Assembly: GCF_900070365.1 (NCBI RefSeq)
Contig: NZ_LN850107.1
Location: forward strand, 1,550,001-1,614,000
From: Alloactinosynnema sp. L-07
GTDB lineage: Bacteria; Actinomycetota; Actinomycetes; Mycobacteriales; Pseudonocardiaceae
DNA: 64,000 nt
Direction of reading: 5' to 3'
Shown here: in pieces, positions 50,484 to 60,300 of the stretch
How positions within the stretch are numbered: the stretch's first letter is position 1
Layout: each line of letters starts with the position of its first letter
The notes under the pieces: generated by a model
What the model was told of the DNA's origin: nothing
The model's input: only the letters and a program-made list of their open reading frames with translations
The model's database searches: none
Position numbers and translations under genes: made by a program

Positions 50484-51209
50484 ATGCGGTGCCGGGGAGG
50501 TTTGGTGGGCGGCCGGTCTCGGTTGGTGCGCGGCTACGTCGCAGAACACATGGCAGTCCTGCGGTCGCCGCTGTCGGTCGCGGTGATCTGTGGGGCCGCG
50601 GTGGCACGGTTGCCGGTCATCGGCGCGGCGGTGTCGGTCCGCACCGAGCTGGTCGACTCGGAGCTGGTGCACGCGACCGGGTCACTCAGCGGCGAACTCG
50701 AAGAGCTGCAGCTGACCCTGGGCGAGGGCCCGTCAATGGATGTCCTGGCAGGCGCCCGCGCGATCCTGGTCAACGATCTGCGGGACGCGTGGTCAGTGGC
50801 TCGCTGGCCGATGTTCGGCCCGCAGGCGATCGAAGCGGGCGGGCGGGGGTTCTTCGCACTGCCTATCCGGCTGGGCGCCATCCGGGTCGGGGTCCTCGCG
50901 TTGAGCACACCGGTGGCCGCGCCGTTGCCCACCGACGCCGTGGCCGACGCGTGGGTGCTCGCCGAACTGGCCCTTGAGGTGCTCATTGACACTGGTGCCG
51001 CCATCGATCAGTTAGCCGGAGTGCCCGGCTCGGGCAGGCCGGAGGTTCATCAGGCCACCGGCATGGTGTCCGTCCAACTGGGAGTCGGGATGGCCGAGGC
51101 GATGACCCGGTTGCGGGCCAGGGCGTTCGCTGACGGCCGTCAGCTGTCCGAGATCGCGGCCGATGTGGTGGCGCGAAGACTACGATTCGACCGTGAGGAC
51201 CGGGTATGA
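50484..51209 (+). CDS. GAF-ANTAR regulatory protein 1
   Basis: A GAF-like sensor domain (VIGAAVSVRTELVDSELVH; TLGEGPSMDVLAGARAILV; GGRGFFALPIRLGAIRVGVL) is followed by a C-terminal ANTAR domain (RPEVHQATGMVSVQLGVG; AMTRLRARAFADGRQLSEIA). ANTAR domains bind dual hexaloop RNA and control transcription termination, so this is probably a signal-responsive antiterminator. The true start may be at 50550 (MAVLRSPLSV) rather than 50484. The stop overlaps the next GAF-ANTAR gene (ATGA). No ANTAR-type tandem hairpin leader was found nearby. Confidence 0.8.
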   Translation: MRCRGGLVGGRSRLVRGYVAEHMAVLRSPLSVAVICGAAVARLPVIGAAVSVRTELVDSELVHATGSLSGELEELQLTLGEGPSMDVLAGARAILVNDLRDAWSVARWPMFGPQAIEAGGRGFFALPIRLGAIRVGVLALSTPVAAPLPTDAVADAWVLAELALEVLIDTGAAIDQLAGVPGSGRPEVHQATGMVSVQLGVGMAEAMTRLRARAFADGRQLSEIAADVVARRLRFDREDRV

Positions 51210-51973
51210 CAGGTCCTGAGCCCACTACGACCTCGACGGCCCCGGAGGTGGGACCGATGCGTGATCAGCACCTGGCTGAGACGTTCGTGGAACTCGCCGA
51301 CACCCTGGTCGACGACTTCGACCTGATCGAGTTCCTGCACACCCTGGTCGATCGCTGCGTGACGGTGCTCGATGTGTCCGCGGCCGGGATCATGCTGGTG
51401 GACTCGGCCGGGCAGCCGCAGGTGATGGCGTCCTCGACCGAGCACGTCCGGCTGCTGGAGCTGTTCCAGCTGCAGAGTGATGACGGACCCTGTCTTGAGT
51501 GCTACCGCACCGGTTTCGCGGTCAGCTGCCCCGACCTCGGCGAGGCGACCGAGCGGTGGCCGCGGTTCGCTCCCGCCGCGGTCGAGCACGGCTACCGAAG
51601 TGTGCACGCGCTGCCGATGCGGTTGCGGACGCAGGTGATCGGGGCGATGAATCTGTTCCACCGCGAACCGGGCAGGCTGGCGGCCTCCGTGACGCGGGTC
51701 GGACAAGCCATGGCCGACGTCGCCACCATCGGTCTCATCCAGGAGCGGCTGCTGGTCCAGCAGGACATCGTCATCGATCAGTTGCAGACAGCCCTGAACC
51801 ACCGGGTCGTCATCGAGCAGGCAAAGGGAATCCTGGCCGAACGCCATGGTGTCGATCCCGCCGAGGCGTTCGCCCTGTTGCGACGGCATGCCCGAGCACA
51901 CCGCCGCCAGGTCACCGACCTGGCGCTCGCCGTCATCTCAGGGGCGGTCGAACTCCCACAAGTGTCCGGTTAA
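51206..51973 (+). CDS. GAF-ANTAR regulatory protein 2
   Basis: This 255-residue protein has a GAF domain (LHTLVDRCVTVLDVSAAGIM; SDDGPCLECYRTGFAVSC; VHALPMRLRTQVIGAMNLF) with two Cys in PCLECYRTG, and an ANTAR domain (QLQTALNHRVVIEQAKGIL; FALLRRHARAHRRQVTDLA). It is better conserved than the first protein and overlaps it by 4 nt, so the two may form heteromers. A redox or metal signal through the CLEC pair is a speculation. RNA targets are unknown. Confidence 0.85.
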   Translation: MTGPEPTTTSTAPEVGPMRDQHLAETFVELADTLVDDFDLIEFLHTLVDRCVTVLDVSAAGIMLVDSAGQPQVMASSTEHVRLLELFQLQSDDGPCLECYRTGFAVSCPDLGEATERWPRFAPAAVEHGYRSVHALPMRLRTQVIGAMNLFHREPGRLAASVTRVGQAMADVATIGLIQERLLVQQDIVIDQLQTALNHRVVIEQAKGILAERHGVDPAEAFALLRRHARAHRRQVTDLALAVISGAVELPQVSG

Positions 51974-52067
51974 GGAGGTTTAGTCCGGCTGGGATCAGCC
52001 GAACCTATGAATGGACAGTCGCCCCGGACCCTGGCGACAGCGATCGCAAGCCATCCGGAGGTACGTA

Positions 52068-53030
52068 GTGACTGTCGCACTCGAAAGCCTTGGGCCGCCC
52101 GCGCGCGGCGGTCCGGAGCCGATGCTCGACGGGGAGAAGACCCGAACCCAGACCGTGTTGGTCAAAGCCTTCGCCATCATCCCGCTGGTGGCGCTGGTGG
52201 CTGCCGTCCCGGTGGCCTGGGGCTGGGGGTTGGGCTGGATCGACGTCGGAATAGCCCTCTTCTTCTACACCTTGACCTGCCTGGGCATCACCGTCGGATT
52301 CCACCGGCACTTCACGCACGGCGCGTTCAAGGCCAATCGCGGTCTGCGGATCGCGCTCGCGGTGACGGGGAGCATGGCCATGCAGGGTCCCGTCATCGGC
52401 TGGGTGGCCGACCACCGCCGCCACCACGCCTACGCAGACAAAGAGGGTGACCCGCACTCCCCGTGGTTGTACGGGACGACACCGGGCGCGCTGGCCAAGG
52501 GATTCATCCACGCGCACATGGGCTGGCTGTTCGACCGCGAGCAGACCAACGCCCGCCGCTTCGCTCCCGACCTGCTCGCCGACGCCGACATTCGACGCGT
52601 CGACCGGCTCTTCCCGGCGCTGTCGGTGGTCACCTTGCTCGCACCCGCGGTGATCGGTGGGCTGGCGACAGTGTCATGGTGGGGGGCGGCCACGGCGTTC
52701 TTCTGGGCCAGCCTGGTCCGGGTCTCGCTGCTGCACCACGTGACCTGGTCGGTCAACTCGATCTGCCACATGCTGGGCGAGCGACCGTTCGACGCCAGGG
52801 ACAAGTCCACGAACTTCTGGCCGCTCGCCGTTGCCTCAATGGGCGAGTCCTGGCACAACTCGCATCACGCCGACCCCACTTGCGCACGCCACGGCGTCCA
52901 ACGCGGACAGGTCGACATCTCCGCTCGGGTCATCTGGGCTCTCGAGAAGCTCGGTTGGGCCACTCAAGTCCGTTGGCCCACGGCTGAACGGCTTGCCCGG
53001 AAACTCAAGTCATCCCCGGCTGGGGCCTAA
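52068..53030 (+). CDS. Membrane fatty-acid (acyl-CoA/acyl-lipid) desaturase
   Basis: The 320-residue di-iron desaturase shows the three His boxes GFHRHFTH, DHRRHHAY and HNSHHAD, with membrane helices between them, as in delta-9 enzymes of actinobacteria (DesA3/DesC group). The start at GTG 52068 is supported by the ribosome site GGAGG 8 nt before it; the upstream in-frame ATG at 52011 is not. It introduces a double bond into a saturated acyl chain and affects membrane fluidity. Electron donors are encoded elsewhere. The stop overlaps that of the converging DUF4383 gene. Confidence 0.88.
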   Translation: MTVALESLGPPARGGPEPMLDGEKTRTQTVLVKAFAIIPLVALVAAVPVAWGWGLGWIDVGIALFFYTLTCLGITVGFHRHFTHGAFKANRGLRIALAVTGSMAMQGPVIGWVADHRRHHAYADKEGDPHSPWLYGTTPGALAKGFIHAHMGWLFDREQTNARRFAPDLLADADIRRVDRLFPALSVVTLLAPAVIGGLATVSWWGAATAFFWASLVRVSLLHHVTWSVNSICHMLGERPFDARDKSTNFWPLAVASMGESWHNSHHADPTCARHGVQRGQVDISARVIWALEKLGWATQVRWPTAERLARKLKSSPAGA

Positions 53031-53491
53031 TCGATGGACGTGGGTCGGCTCGTGCGTGCGGCGAGCAGTCCCAGGATGATCATCCCCGCGCCGAGTCCGA
53101 GGTGCAGCCAGTTGTCGGCGTCGTTGACGGGGACAAAGTTGGCCGCGCTGTCGTGGTCGATGACCATGCCGTAGATCCACAGGACCAGGTAGATGGCCCC
53201 GCCGCCGATCAGAAAGGCTCGTGCGCCGCTCACGGTGCGCGCCAGACCGAGTCCGACCAGCCCGAACGCCGCGTGCACGAGGTTGTGCAGGATCGAGACG
53301 TTGAACAGGCCGAGCAGCAGCGCGCCGGACTCGTGTCCGGCGAACTCAAGCTGGTCGTAGTTCGTCGTGGCGCCGGGAATGAACCCGAGGATCCCGACCA
53401 GAAGGAAAACCGCCGCGACCGCCGCGGCGAGGAGTTGTCCGGGGTGCCGACCGCCGACGACTTGGCGGGCTCCGGTGTCGTGGGATGCCAT
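53027..53491 (-). CDS. DUF4383-family membrane protein
   Basis: This 154-residue protein has four hydrophobic helices (LAAAVAAVFLLVGILGFIPG; FNVSILHNLVHAAFGLVGLG; FLIGGGAIYLVLWIYGMVID; WLHLGLGAGMIILGLLAA) and the family's HNLVHAAFG signature. The start is set at ATG 53491 (MASHDTGAR) with GGAAGGGAG upstream. Function is unknown. The stop overlaps the desaturase stop, so transcription of one must run into the other. Confidence 0.75.
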   Translation of the reverse strand: MASHDTGARQVVGGRHPGQLLAAAVAAVFLLVGILGFIPGATTNYDQLEFAGHESGALLLGLFNVSILHNLVHAAFGLVGLGLARTVSGARAFLIGGGAIYLVLWIYGMVIDHDSAANFVPVNDADNWLHLGLGAGMIILGLLAARTSRPTSID

Positions 53492-53705
53492 GACCGTCTC
53501 CCTTCCACCGCCGCCAGGGGAGGGATCGCCCGCGTGGTCGACGGTTTCGATCACTCAACGGTAACCCCTGGCGCACGCATGCGCACGCCGTGTCGACCCG
53601 ATTCACTCCTTGCCAAGAGGTGCGCGGGTCGGTCACAGCGTCACGTCCCACAGGCCGAGCTTGGGTGGAGTCCATTTGGTGGAGTCTGAACCGTCGAAGT
53701 CGACG

Positions 53706-54359
53706 TCAGGTCGCCACCGGCAGGTCGGCCAGGCGCCACTCGAGCATGCCCTCCGACAGCCTGCTCGCCCGGCGGCCCTGTGCGGTGAGCAGACGGACGG
53801 CGTCGTGGGCGAAGACGCAGTAGGCGCCGCGGCAGTAGGCGACGATCTCTTGGTCGGCGGGGAGTTCGGCGAGTCGCTGGGGGAGTTCGTCCAGTGGGAT
53901 CGATACCGCGCCGGGGATGTGGCCCGCGGTGTACTCCTCGCGTGGGCGGACATCGATCACCGTGACCTCGCCGCGTCGGGCTCGGCGCAGCAGTTCCTCG
54001 CGGGTGACCTCGTCGGTGTCCGGCCCGAGGTAGGCGGCGCGGGCGGCCTCGGCGTCGGGGAGGCGGTCGCGGGCGACGGTCCGGACCAGCGCGAAAAGCG
54101 CGGCGACGTCATCGCCCGCGAGTCGGTAGTGGATTTTCGTCCCCTCGCGTCGGGTCGCGACGAGGTTGGCCTGTTTGAGGGTCTGCAGATGGGACGAGGC
54201 CGTGGTGAGGCCGAGATCGGCGGCCCGCGCTAGTGCTTCGACGGTGCGCTCGCCCTGGGCGAGCATGTCGAGCAGCTCCAGCCGCTTTCCGCTGCTCAGC
54301 GCCTTGCCGACGCGGGCGAACTGGTCGAACAGGGCGGTCTTCGCGGCACGGTGACCCAT
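53706..54359 (-). CDS. ArsR-family regulator fused to a rhodanese domain
   Basis: The 217-residue protein combines an ArsR winged helix (residues about 10-90; LARAADLGLTTASSHLQTLK is the HTH) with a C-terminal rhodanese domain (VTVIDVRPREEYTAGHIPGA; catalytic Cys loop YCRGAYC near residue 178). The extra Cys four residues after the first (CRGAYC) suits persulfide or disulfide formation, so the protein may sense sulfane sulfur directly. It is divergent from the metallo-beta-lactamase/rhodanese and MFS genes across 80 bp, its probable targets. Confidence 0.85.
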   Translation of the reverse strand: MGHRAAKTALFDQFARVGKALSSGKRLELLDMLAQGERTVEALARAADLGLTTASSHLQTLKQANLVATRREGTKIHYRLAGDDVAALFALVRTVARDRLPDAEAARAAYLGPDTDEVTREELLRRARRGEVTVIDVRPREEYTAGHIPGAVSIPLDELPQRLAELPADQEIVAYCRGAYCVFAHDAVRLLTAQGRRASRLSEGMLEWRLADLPVAT

Positions 54360-54439
54360 ACTTCTCCAATCATCTATGGAATAGTGTAGAACAGGTGGGC
54401 GGGTGGCGTTCAGCCAGCCGTGAACGTGAGGAGGCAGCC

Positions 54440-55792
54440 GTGGCCGCGCTGGATGTGGTTCCGCTCGTCGACGAGGGGTTGGGCAACTCGGCTTACCTGG
54501 TCGACCTCGGCGACGGGCGGGCGCTCGCCGTCGACGTCAGCCGCGACCTACGTGCGGTGCGCGCGATGGCCGAGCGGCGGGGTCTGCGGATCGCGTTCGC
54601 CGCGGACACGCACCTGCACGCCGACTTTCTCTCCGGCGCCCGGCAGCTGTCGGCGACCGATGGCGCCCAAGTGCTGGCGTCCGCGGCGGGGCAGCGGGAG
54701 TTCACCCACACCGGTCTGCGTGACGGGGACGAGGTCGACCTCGGCGGCCTGCGACTGCGCGTGCTGGCGACGCCGGGCCACACCCATGAGCACCTGTCGT
54801 TCGTGCTCTCCGACGGCGACCGCGCCATCGGGGTGTTCACCGGCGGGTCGCTGCTCGTCGGGTCCGCGGCCCGCACCGACCTGGTGTCCCCGGAGCAAAC
54901 CGAGTCGCTCGCCCGCGCGCAGTTCGCCTCGCTGCACCGGCTGGCGGCGCTGCCGGGGGAGACCGCGGTGTGGCCGACGCACGGCGCGGGCTCGTTCTGC
55001 TCGGCGCCGCCCAGCCAGGAGCGAACCTCCACCGTCGCGCGGGAACTGGCGTCCAACCCGCTGCTGCGCGTCGCGGACGCCGACGCGTTCGTCGCGGCGC
55101 TGCTCGGCTCGCTGGGCAGCTTCCCGTCGTACTTCCTGCGCCTGGCCGAGGTGAACCGCCGCGGACCCGCCGTGCTCGACCAGGCGCCCACGCTGCCCGC
55201 CGTCGACATCGCCGCGGTGCGCGCCGCGGGGGCCGAACTCGTCGATGTCCGCCCGGCGGCCGCGTTCGCCGACGGCCACATTCCCGGCGCGCTGTCGATC
55301 CCGCTGCGACCGGCGTTCGCGTCCTGGCTGGGCTGGCTGGCGCCGCACGACCGGCCGATCGTCATCGTGCGCGACCCCGGGCAGGACCCGGCCGAGGTCG
55401 CCTGGCAGGCCGCCAAGATCGGCTACGACAACCTGATCGGCGAACTCGGCGGTGGCATGGCGGCCTGGGACGCGGCAGGCCACCCGATCACCCGCACCCG
55501 CCTGGCAGGCGGCAATGACCTCTCGGGCGTCCGCGTGCTCGACGTCCGTCAGACCTCGGAGTACGTCGACGGCCACGTCCCCGGCGCCGTCCACATCGAA
55601 CTGGGCGAACTGCCCGCGCGGGTCGACGAACTCGCGGCTGAGCCGACGGTGGTGATGTGCGGCCACGGGGAACGCGCGATGGGCGCGGCCAGCGTGCTCG
55701 AAAGCGCCGGACACCGTGACCTCGCCGTCCTCGTCGGCGGACCCGGCGACTGGACCAAGGCCACCGGCCGGAAGCTGGAAACCGGGGAGTGA
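54440..55792 (+). CDS. Metallo-beta-lactamase fold protein with two rhodanese domains (persulfide-dioxygenase-like)
   Basis: This 450-residue protein is probably involved in sulfane-sulfur detoxification. The N-terminal MBL domain has THLHADFLSGA (metal His and Asp), TPGHTHEHLSF and WPTHGAGSFC, as in ETHE1-like persulfide dioxygenases. Rhodanese domain 1 (about 260-350) lacks the catalytic Cys (VIVRDPGQDPAE in its place) and is probably structural. Rhodanese domain 2 has VMCGHGERA with Cys. GTG at 54440 with GAGGAGG upstream. The GTGA overlap couples it to an MFS gene. The ArsR-rhodanese regulator is divergent. Confidence 0.85.
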   Translation: MAALDVVPLVDEGLGNSAYLVDLGDGRALAVDVSRDLRAVRAMAERRGLRIAFAADTHLHADFLSGARQLSATDGAQVLASAAGQREFTHTGLRDGDEVDLGGLRLRVLATPGHTHEHLSFVLSDGDRAIGVFTGGSLLVGSAARTDLVSPEQTESLARAQFASLHRLAALPGETAVWPTHGAGSFCSAPPSQERTSTVARELASNPLLRVADADAFVAALLGSLGSFPSYFLRLAEVNRRGPAVLDQAPTLPAVDIAAVRAAGAELVDVRPAAAFADGHIPGALSIPLRPAFASWLGWLAPHDRPIVIVRDPGQDPAEVAWQAAKIGYDNLIGELGGGMAAWDAAGHPITRTRLAGGNDLSGVRVLDVRQTSEYVDGHVPGAVHIELGELPARVDELAAEPTVVMCGHGERAMGAASVLESAGHRDLAVLVGGPGDWTKATGRKLETGE

Positions 55793-57033
55793 CGACCGCG
55801 CTGGGCTTGCGGGCCAACCTGGCCCAGTTCAGTCTGCTCGTGGCCGTCAACGCCCTCGTCGGCGGCATGCTCGGACAGGAACGCACCGTGCTGCCGCTGC
55901 TCGCCGAGCAGGAGTTCCACCTCGGCGCCTACACCGCCGCGCTGACCTACATCCTCGCCTTCGGCGTCACCAAGGCCGCCACCAACTACTTCGCGGGTAC
56001 CTTCTCCGACCGTTACGGCCGCAAACCGGTGCTCCTGGCCGGGTGGCTCATCGCGATCCCGGTGCCGCTGCTGCTGATCTGGGCGCCGCACTGGGGCTGG
56101 ATCGTGGCCGCCAACGTCCTGCTCGGCGTCAACCAGGGCCTGACCTGGTCCACGACGGTGATCATGAAGATCGACCTGGCCGGACCCTCCCGGCGTGGTC
56201 TGGCGATGGGCCTCAACGAGGCCGCCGGGTACCTCGCCGTCGCCGCCACCGCATTGGCCACCGGCTACCTCGCCGCCCGCTACGGGCTCAGGCCCGCGCC
56301 CTTCCTGCTGGGCCTGTCCTACGCCGCACTGGGTCTGGGACTGTCGGTGTTGTTCGTCCGCGAGACCCGCGACCACGCCCGCCTCGAAGCCGCCACCCAC
56401 CAGGTCCGCGACGACCTACATGGCGAGCTGACCGACCGCGAAGTGTTCGCCCACACCAGTTTGCGTGAACCTGCCCTGTCCGCGGCGAGCCAGGCCGGGA
56501 TGGTCAACAACCTCAACGACGGACTCGCGTGGGGGCTGTTCCCGATCCTGTTCGCCACCACCGGCATGTCCATCGGCCGCATCGGCGTCCTCGCCGCCCT
56601 CTATCCCGCGGTCTGGGGACTCGGCCAGCTTGTCACCGGACCGCTGTCGGACCGGTGGGGCCGCAAACACCTCATTACCGGGGGCATGTTCACCCAAGCC
56701 GCCGCGCTCGCCGTGTTCGCCACCGCCGACACCTTCGCCGTGTGGGCCGTCGCCGCCGCACTGCTGGGTGCGGGCACCGCGATGGTCTACCCCACCCTGC
56801 TCGCCACGATCGGCGACGTCGCCCACCCGGCCTGGCGGGCCCGCGCGGTCGGCGTCTACCGGCTGTGGCGCGACGGCGGCTTCGCCGTCGGCGCCCTGCT
56901 CGCCGGCACCGTCGCCGACCTCTACGGCCTGCGCCCTGCGATCTGGACGGTCGCCGCGATCACCGCGGCGTCGGGCCTGATCGTCGCCGTGCGCATGTAT
57001 GAGACCCACGGTGCGGGGATCCGTCTCGGATGA
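55789..57033 (+). CDS. Major facilitator superfamily transporter of the sulfur module
   Basis: The 414-residue permease has 12 predicted helices and the MFS loop motif A in both halves (FSDRYGRKPVLLAG and LSDRWGRKHLITGG). It overlaps the MBL-rhodanese gene by 4 nt and is therefore expressed with it. The context suggests export of a sulfur compound (sulfite, thiosulfate) or of the inducing toxic compound, but no substrate is visible from sequence. Family A repeat copy 2 follows in the convergent gap. Confidence 0.8.
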   Translation: MTTALGLRANLAQFSLLVAVNALVGGMLGQERTVLPLLAEQEFHLGAYTAALTYILAFGVTKAATNYFAGTFSDRYGRKPVLLAGWLIAIPVPLLLIWAPHWGWIVAANVLLGVNQGLTWSTTVIMKIDLAGPSRRGLAMGLNEAAGYLAVAATALATGYLAARYGLRPAPFLLGLSYAALGLGLSVLFVRETRDHARLEAATHQVRDDLHGELTDREVFAHTSLREPALSAASQAGMVNNLNDGLAWGLFPILFATTGMSIGRIGVLAALYPAVWGLGQLVTGPLSDRWGRKHLITGGMFTQAAALAVFATADTFAVWAVAAALLGAGTAMVYPTLLATIGDVAHPAWRARAVGVYRLWRDGGFAVGALLAGTVADLYGLRPAIWTVAAITAASGLIVAVRMYETHGAGIRLG

Positions 57034-57108
57034 AGATGTCCTCTGGCTCAGCGTTCGCTCAAGGCTTCTTGTCGGGCTCGCCTGCGGCATCGCGGATGTC
57101 TGGTGGGG

Positions 57109-57267
57109 CGCTCCCTCGTTTTTCAGCGTCTTGTCCTGGATCAGCGATCTCAAGGGCGCCTGCGGCGTCGCTGCGCGATCAGCAAGCTGACCCTTGACAT
57201 CCCTGATCCAGGACAAGGGATTGCCGGGACGAGGGTGCAGGGGGAAGTGCAGGGACCTGCGGTCCCC
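57109..57267. repeat. Family A palindromic intergenic element, copy 2
   Basis: A 159-bp element of the same length as copy 1 (276-434), in the convergent gap between the MFS and CHAT genes. The 27-bp arms at 57130-57156 and 57180-57206 pair with two mismatches, but their outer two thirds differ from copy 1 (TCCTGGATC against TCCGGAAAC) with matching changes on both sides. The core (GCGGCGTCGCTGCGCGATCA) and the right flank including GGGACC-TGC-GGTCCC are conserved. The bases before it (57034-57108) show no gene. Confidence 0.8.
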
Positions 57268-57301
57268 AAAGCCACCCGCCCCCCGTCCCTCGCCGTCGTG
57301 G

Positions 57302-60300
57302 TCAGCCTGCTCCCAGGATGGCGAAGGAGGCCCAGTTGGCGGGGGCGGCGAACGGATGGGCCTGGTACTGGGGTTGTGCGGCGATGGCGGCTTGGCGGGA
57401 CCAGTTGGCGAGAGACGGGGCCTGGCCTTGGCGACACTTGTTCGTGTTGTCCTGCCAGGTGACGTACTCGTCGACGTTTCCGGCGGCCCGGTGTGCGGCG
57501 GCGACGACGCGACAGGCGAGGGTGGTCCGGTCGTCGCCGGTGGTGGCGTCGAGTGTGGCCCAGGCGATCAGGTCGCGCGCGGTGGCGTCGCGGAGTCGCC
57601 GCTGCGCTTCCGCAAGCGCCGCACCGACCCTGGTGAACTCCAGCGAGTTCAGCGTTTCGTAGAACCAGGTCATCAGCAGCGCGGTGGCGAGGTCGGGTAC
57701 GCGCCGGAAGCTGGTGATCAACGCCGTCGCTCCGGCGCCGAGCAGGGCGCGGCCGAGTCCGGCGAGTTCGTCGCCCGCGTGCACTTTGTGCATTCCGGTG
57801 TTGCACGCGCTGAGGACCACCACGACCCCCGCCCAGTCGAGCCCTGCCAAGTCGGACAGGGGGACCAGACCCGGCAGGCCGTCCGCGTCGGCCAGGACCA
57901 GGCCGCTGAGTTCCGGACGGCGTTCGTTGAACACGCCGTGGCACGCCAGGTGCACGAGCCCGACCGGCTGTTCACGCAACGCGCCCGCCAGCCAGTCGAG
58001 AGTCACGTCCTGGCCCAGTCGCGGCGCGGACGCACCCAGTCGCGCCGCGGCGTGGGCGCACTCTCCACGCGCGAAGGGCAGGTCGCCGGACGGATCACCG
58101 GCGACCAGAGCCACTCCGGCGAGCTGTGGCCGCGCCCGCTTCGTGCGCAAGACCGAGGCGCTGGGCAGCAGGAACGTCCGTGCGCGGGCGTCGGGTGCCC
58201 CGGCCTTCAGGTGTAGCGGCAGAAGGTGAAGTCGTTGGTGTGGCACGACGTAGACCGACCCGTCTCGCGCCGCGTCGTCGATGACTTGACTCAGGCGGGT
58301 GTAGACCGGGTTGGCGAGCACCGGGCCCAGATCCTCTTCGACCAGCAGCCGATACAGGTCGTCAAGGTCGGGATCGTCGGCGGTGGCGACGATCCTGGTG
58401 GCGATGCCCGCCGCGCTGATAGTCAGCGCGTGGATCGCGCGACTGGCGACGAAGAACTCGACCAGCGCGGCGCCGTCCAGCAGGGTCGTCACCTCCGCCA
58501 CGGTGATCGGCTCGGCCAGCCGGTGCGCCTTGACCTCGGGGGAGGCGTCGGCGAGTTCGTCCCACAGCTGGGTCAGCCGGTCGCGTACGCGGTCCAGTTC
58601 TTCCTTGCGGCGCAACAGAAGGCGCGCTTGTTCGTTGGGCGGGTCCTCGGTCTGGTCCGCAGGGGAACGCAGCCGCTGCAGTTCGCTCCACAGCCGGCTC
58701 TCCTCGGCGAGCAGCGGGTGGTCCGTCTCGCCGGACGGCCGCTGGTTGCCGAGCGCGTGCAGCAGGGCCCGGGACTTGGCCCGTTCCAACAGCTCGAACG
58801 CCTCCGTCCGGTAGCCGAGGTGCAGGGCGAGTTCGGCGGCGGCGAGGTAGTGCGAGGCGGCGGTGCCCGCGAGTTGGTCGGTCTCGCCGAGGCCGAGCGG
58901 GCCAGGGTGCACCTGTTCGAAGGCCGCGCAACCGTCGCGGAACCGGTGCAGGGTCTGCTTGGTCCACTCGCCCGCGCGGAAGTCGACCAACGCGATCGCC
59001 GTGTGGATCGAATAGCGCAGGTTCGGCTGGGTGAGGCTCTCGCTGATCGCCTCCAACTCGTCCCGGACGGAACGGGCCTCGTCGAACCGGGCGTGCTCGG
59101 CCAGAAACCGCAGGAGCCTGCACAACCGGGTCACCCGCGTGTCGTCGCCAACCTTGTCCGGATACCTCGCCACGATCTCGATCGAGCGCCGAAGGGACCG
59201 CTCAGCCAGGTCCACCGCGTCGAACAGGTCGCAGAGTTCGAACTCCATGCGGTCCAGCGCGCCGCCGTCGTTCTCGCCGCCATCCGAATCGGGACTGACG
59301 CTGCGGGCCATGAAGGAATGCAGGGCGCGAGCCTGCGCGAGCAGTTCCAGCGGGTTCGGACCTGAGCCGACCTCAAGGTGGGTCGAAGCGGCCAGCAGAC
59401 CGATCAAGGCGCCGAACTCGCCCTGGGCGTCGCCAAGTCGATGCGCTTCCACCCTGGCTCGTTCGAGCACGGCCCAAGCCCGGCTGGGGTGTCCCGTGGC
59501 CGTGTGGATCTGACCGAGCACCGCCCACACCTTGGGCAGCTCATGGTGGGCGCCGAGGTGTTGCCAGGTCAGCTCGACCAGTCGCAGCTCCGCCTCCGCG
59601 TCGGTGTAGCGGTGCTCCAGGAACAGCTGGATCGCGTTCTTCAGACCGGATTTGGCGATCTGGTTGGCGACCGCGTACCGGAATCCGTCCACGGACAAGG
59701 GAGTGCCCGGATCCGACGCTTTGAACCGCGCGACCAAGTTGTTCACCATGGCGTCGAAGGCGGGATGCTGCAGCGACGGCGTGTCCGGGTCGCTGATCCG
59801 GCGCCGCATCTCCTCGTTGATCGCCACGACCCGCCGCACATACCCGTCGACATAGTGCGCGGCGTCGACCCGCGCGTGGATCCGATGGATCAGTTCGTGT
59901 GCGGCGACGAAGGCGTCGGTCGATCTTGCCGGGTCGAGTTGCCTGGCCAGCGTGGCGAGGTTGATGAGTGCTTTGAACCGCTCGTAGTCCGCGCCCGCCT
60001 CGCCGAGCATCGTCACCGCGTACTCGCAGTGCTGGACCGCCTCGGCGACGCGGCCCCGACGTTCCAGCTCCCGGCTGAAGTTGTCGAGGATGACACCGCG
60101 GACGACGGTGCTGACCCCCGGCAGGCCGAGCGCCTCGCGGTAGACGTCCTCGGCGCGGTCGTCGCGCATCCGGTGCAGGACTTCGGCGTAGGACTGGAGT
60201 TCCGCGGCGAGGCCGTCGCCGTCGCTGAACGCACGGGCGAGCTCGACGGCCATGCCGTACCACTCGCTCGCCTCGGGGAGGTTCTCCTCGGCCAGTGCCA

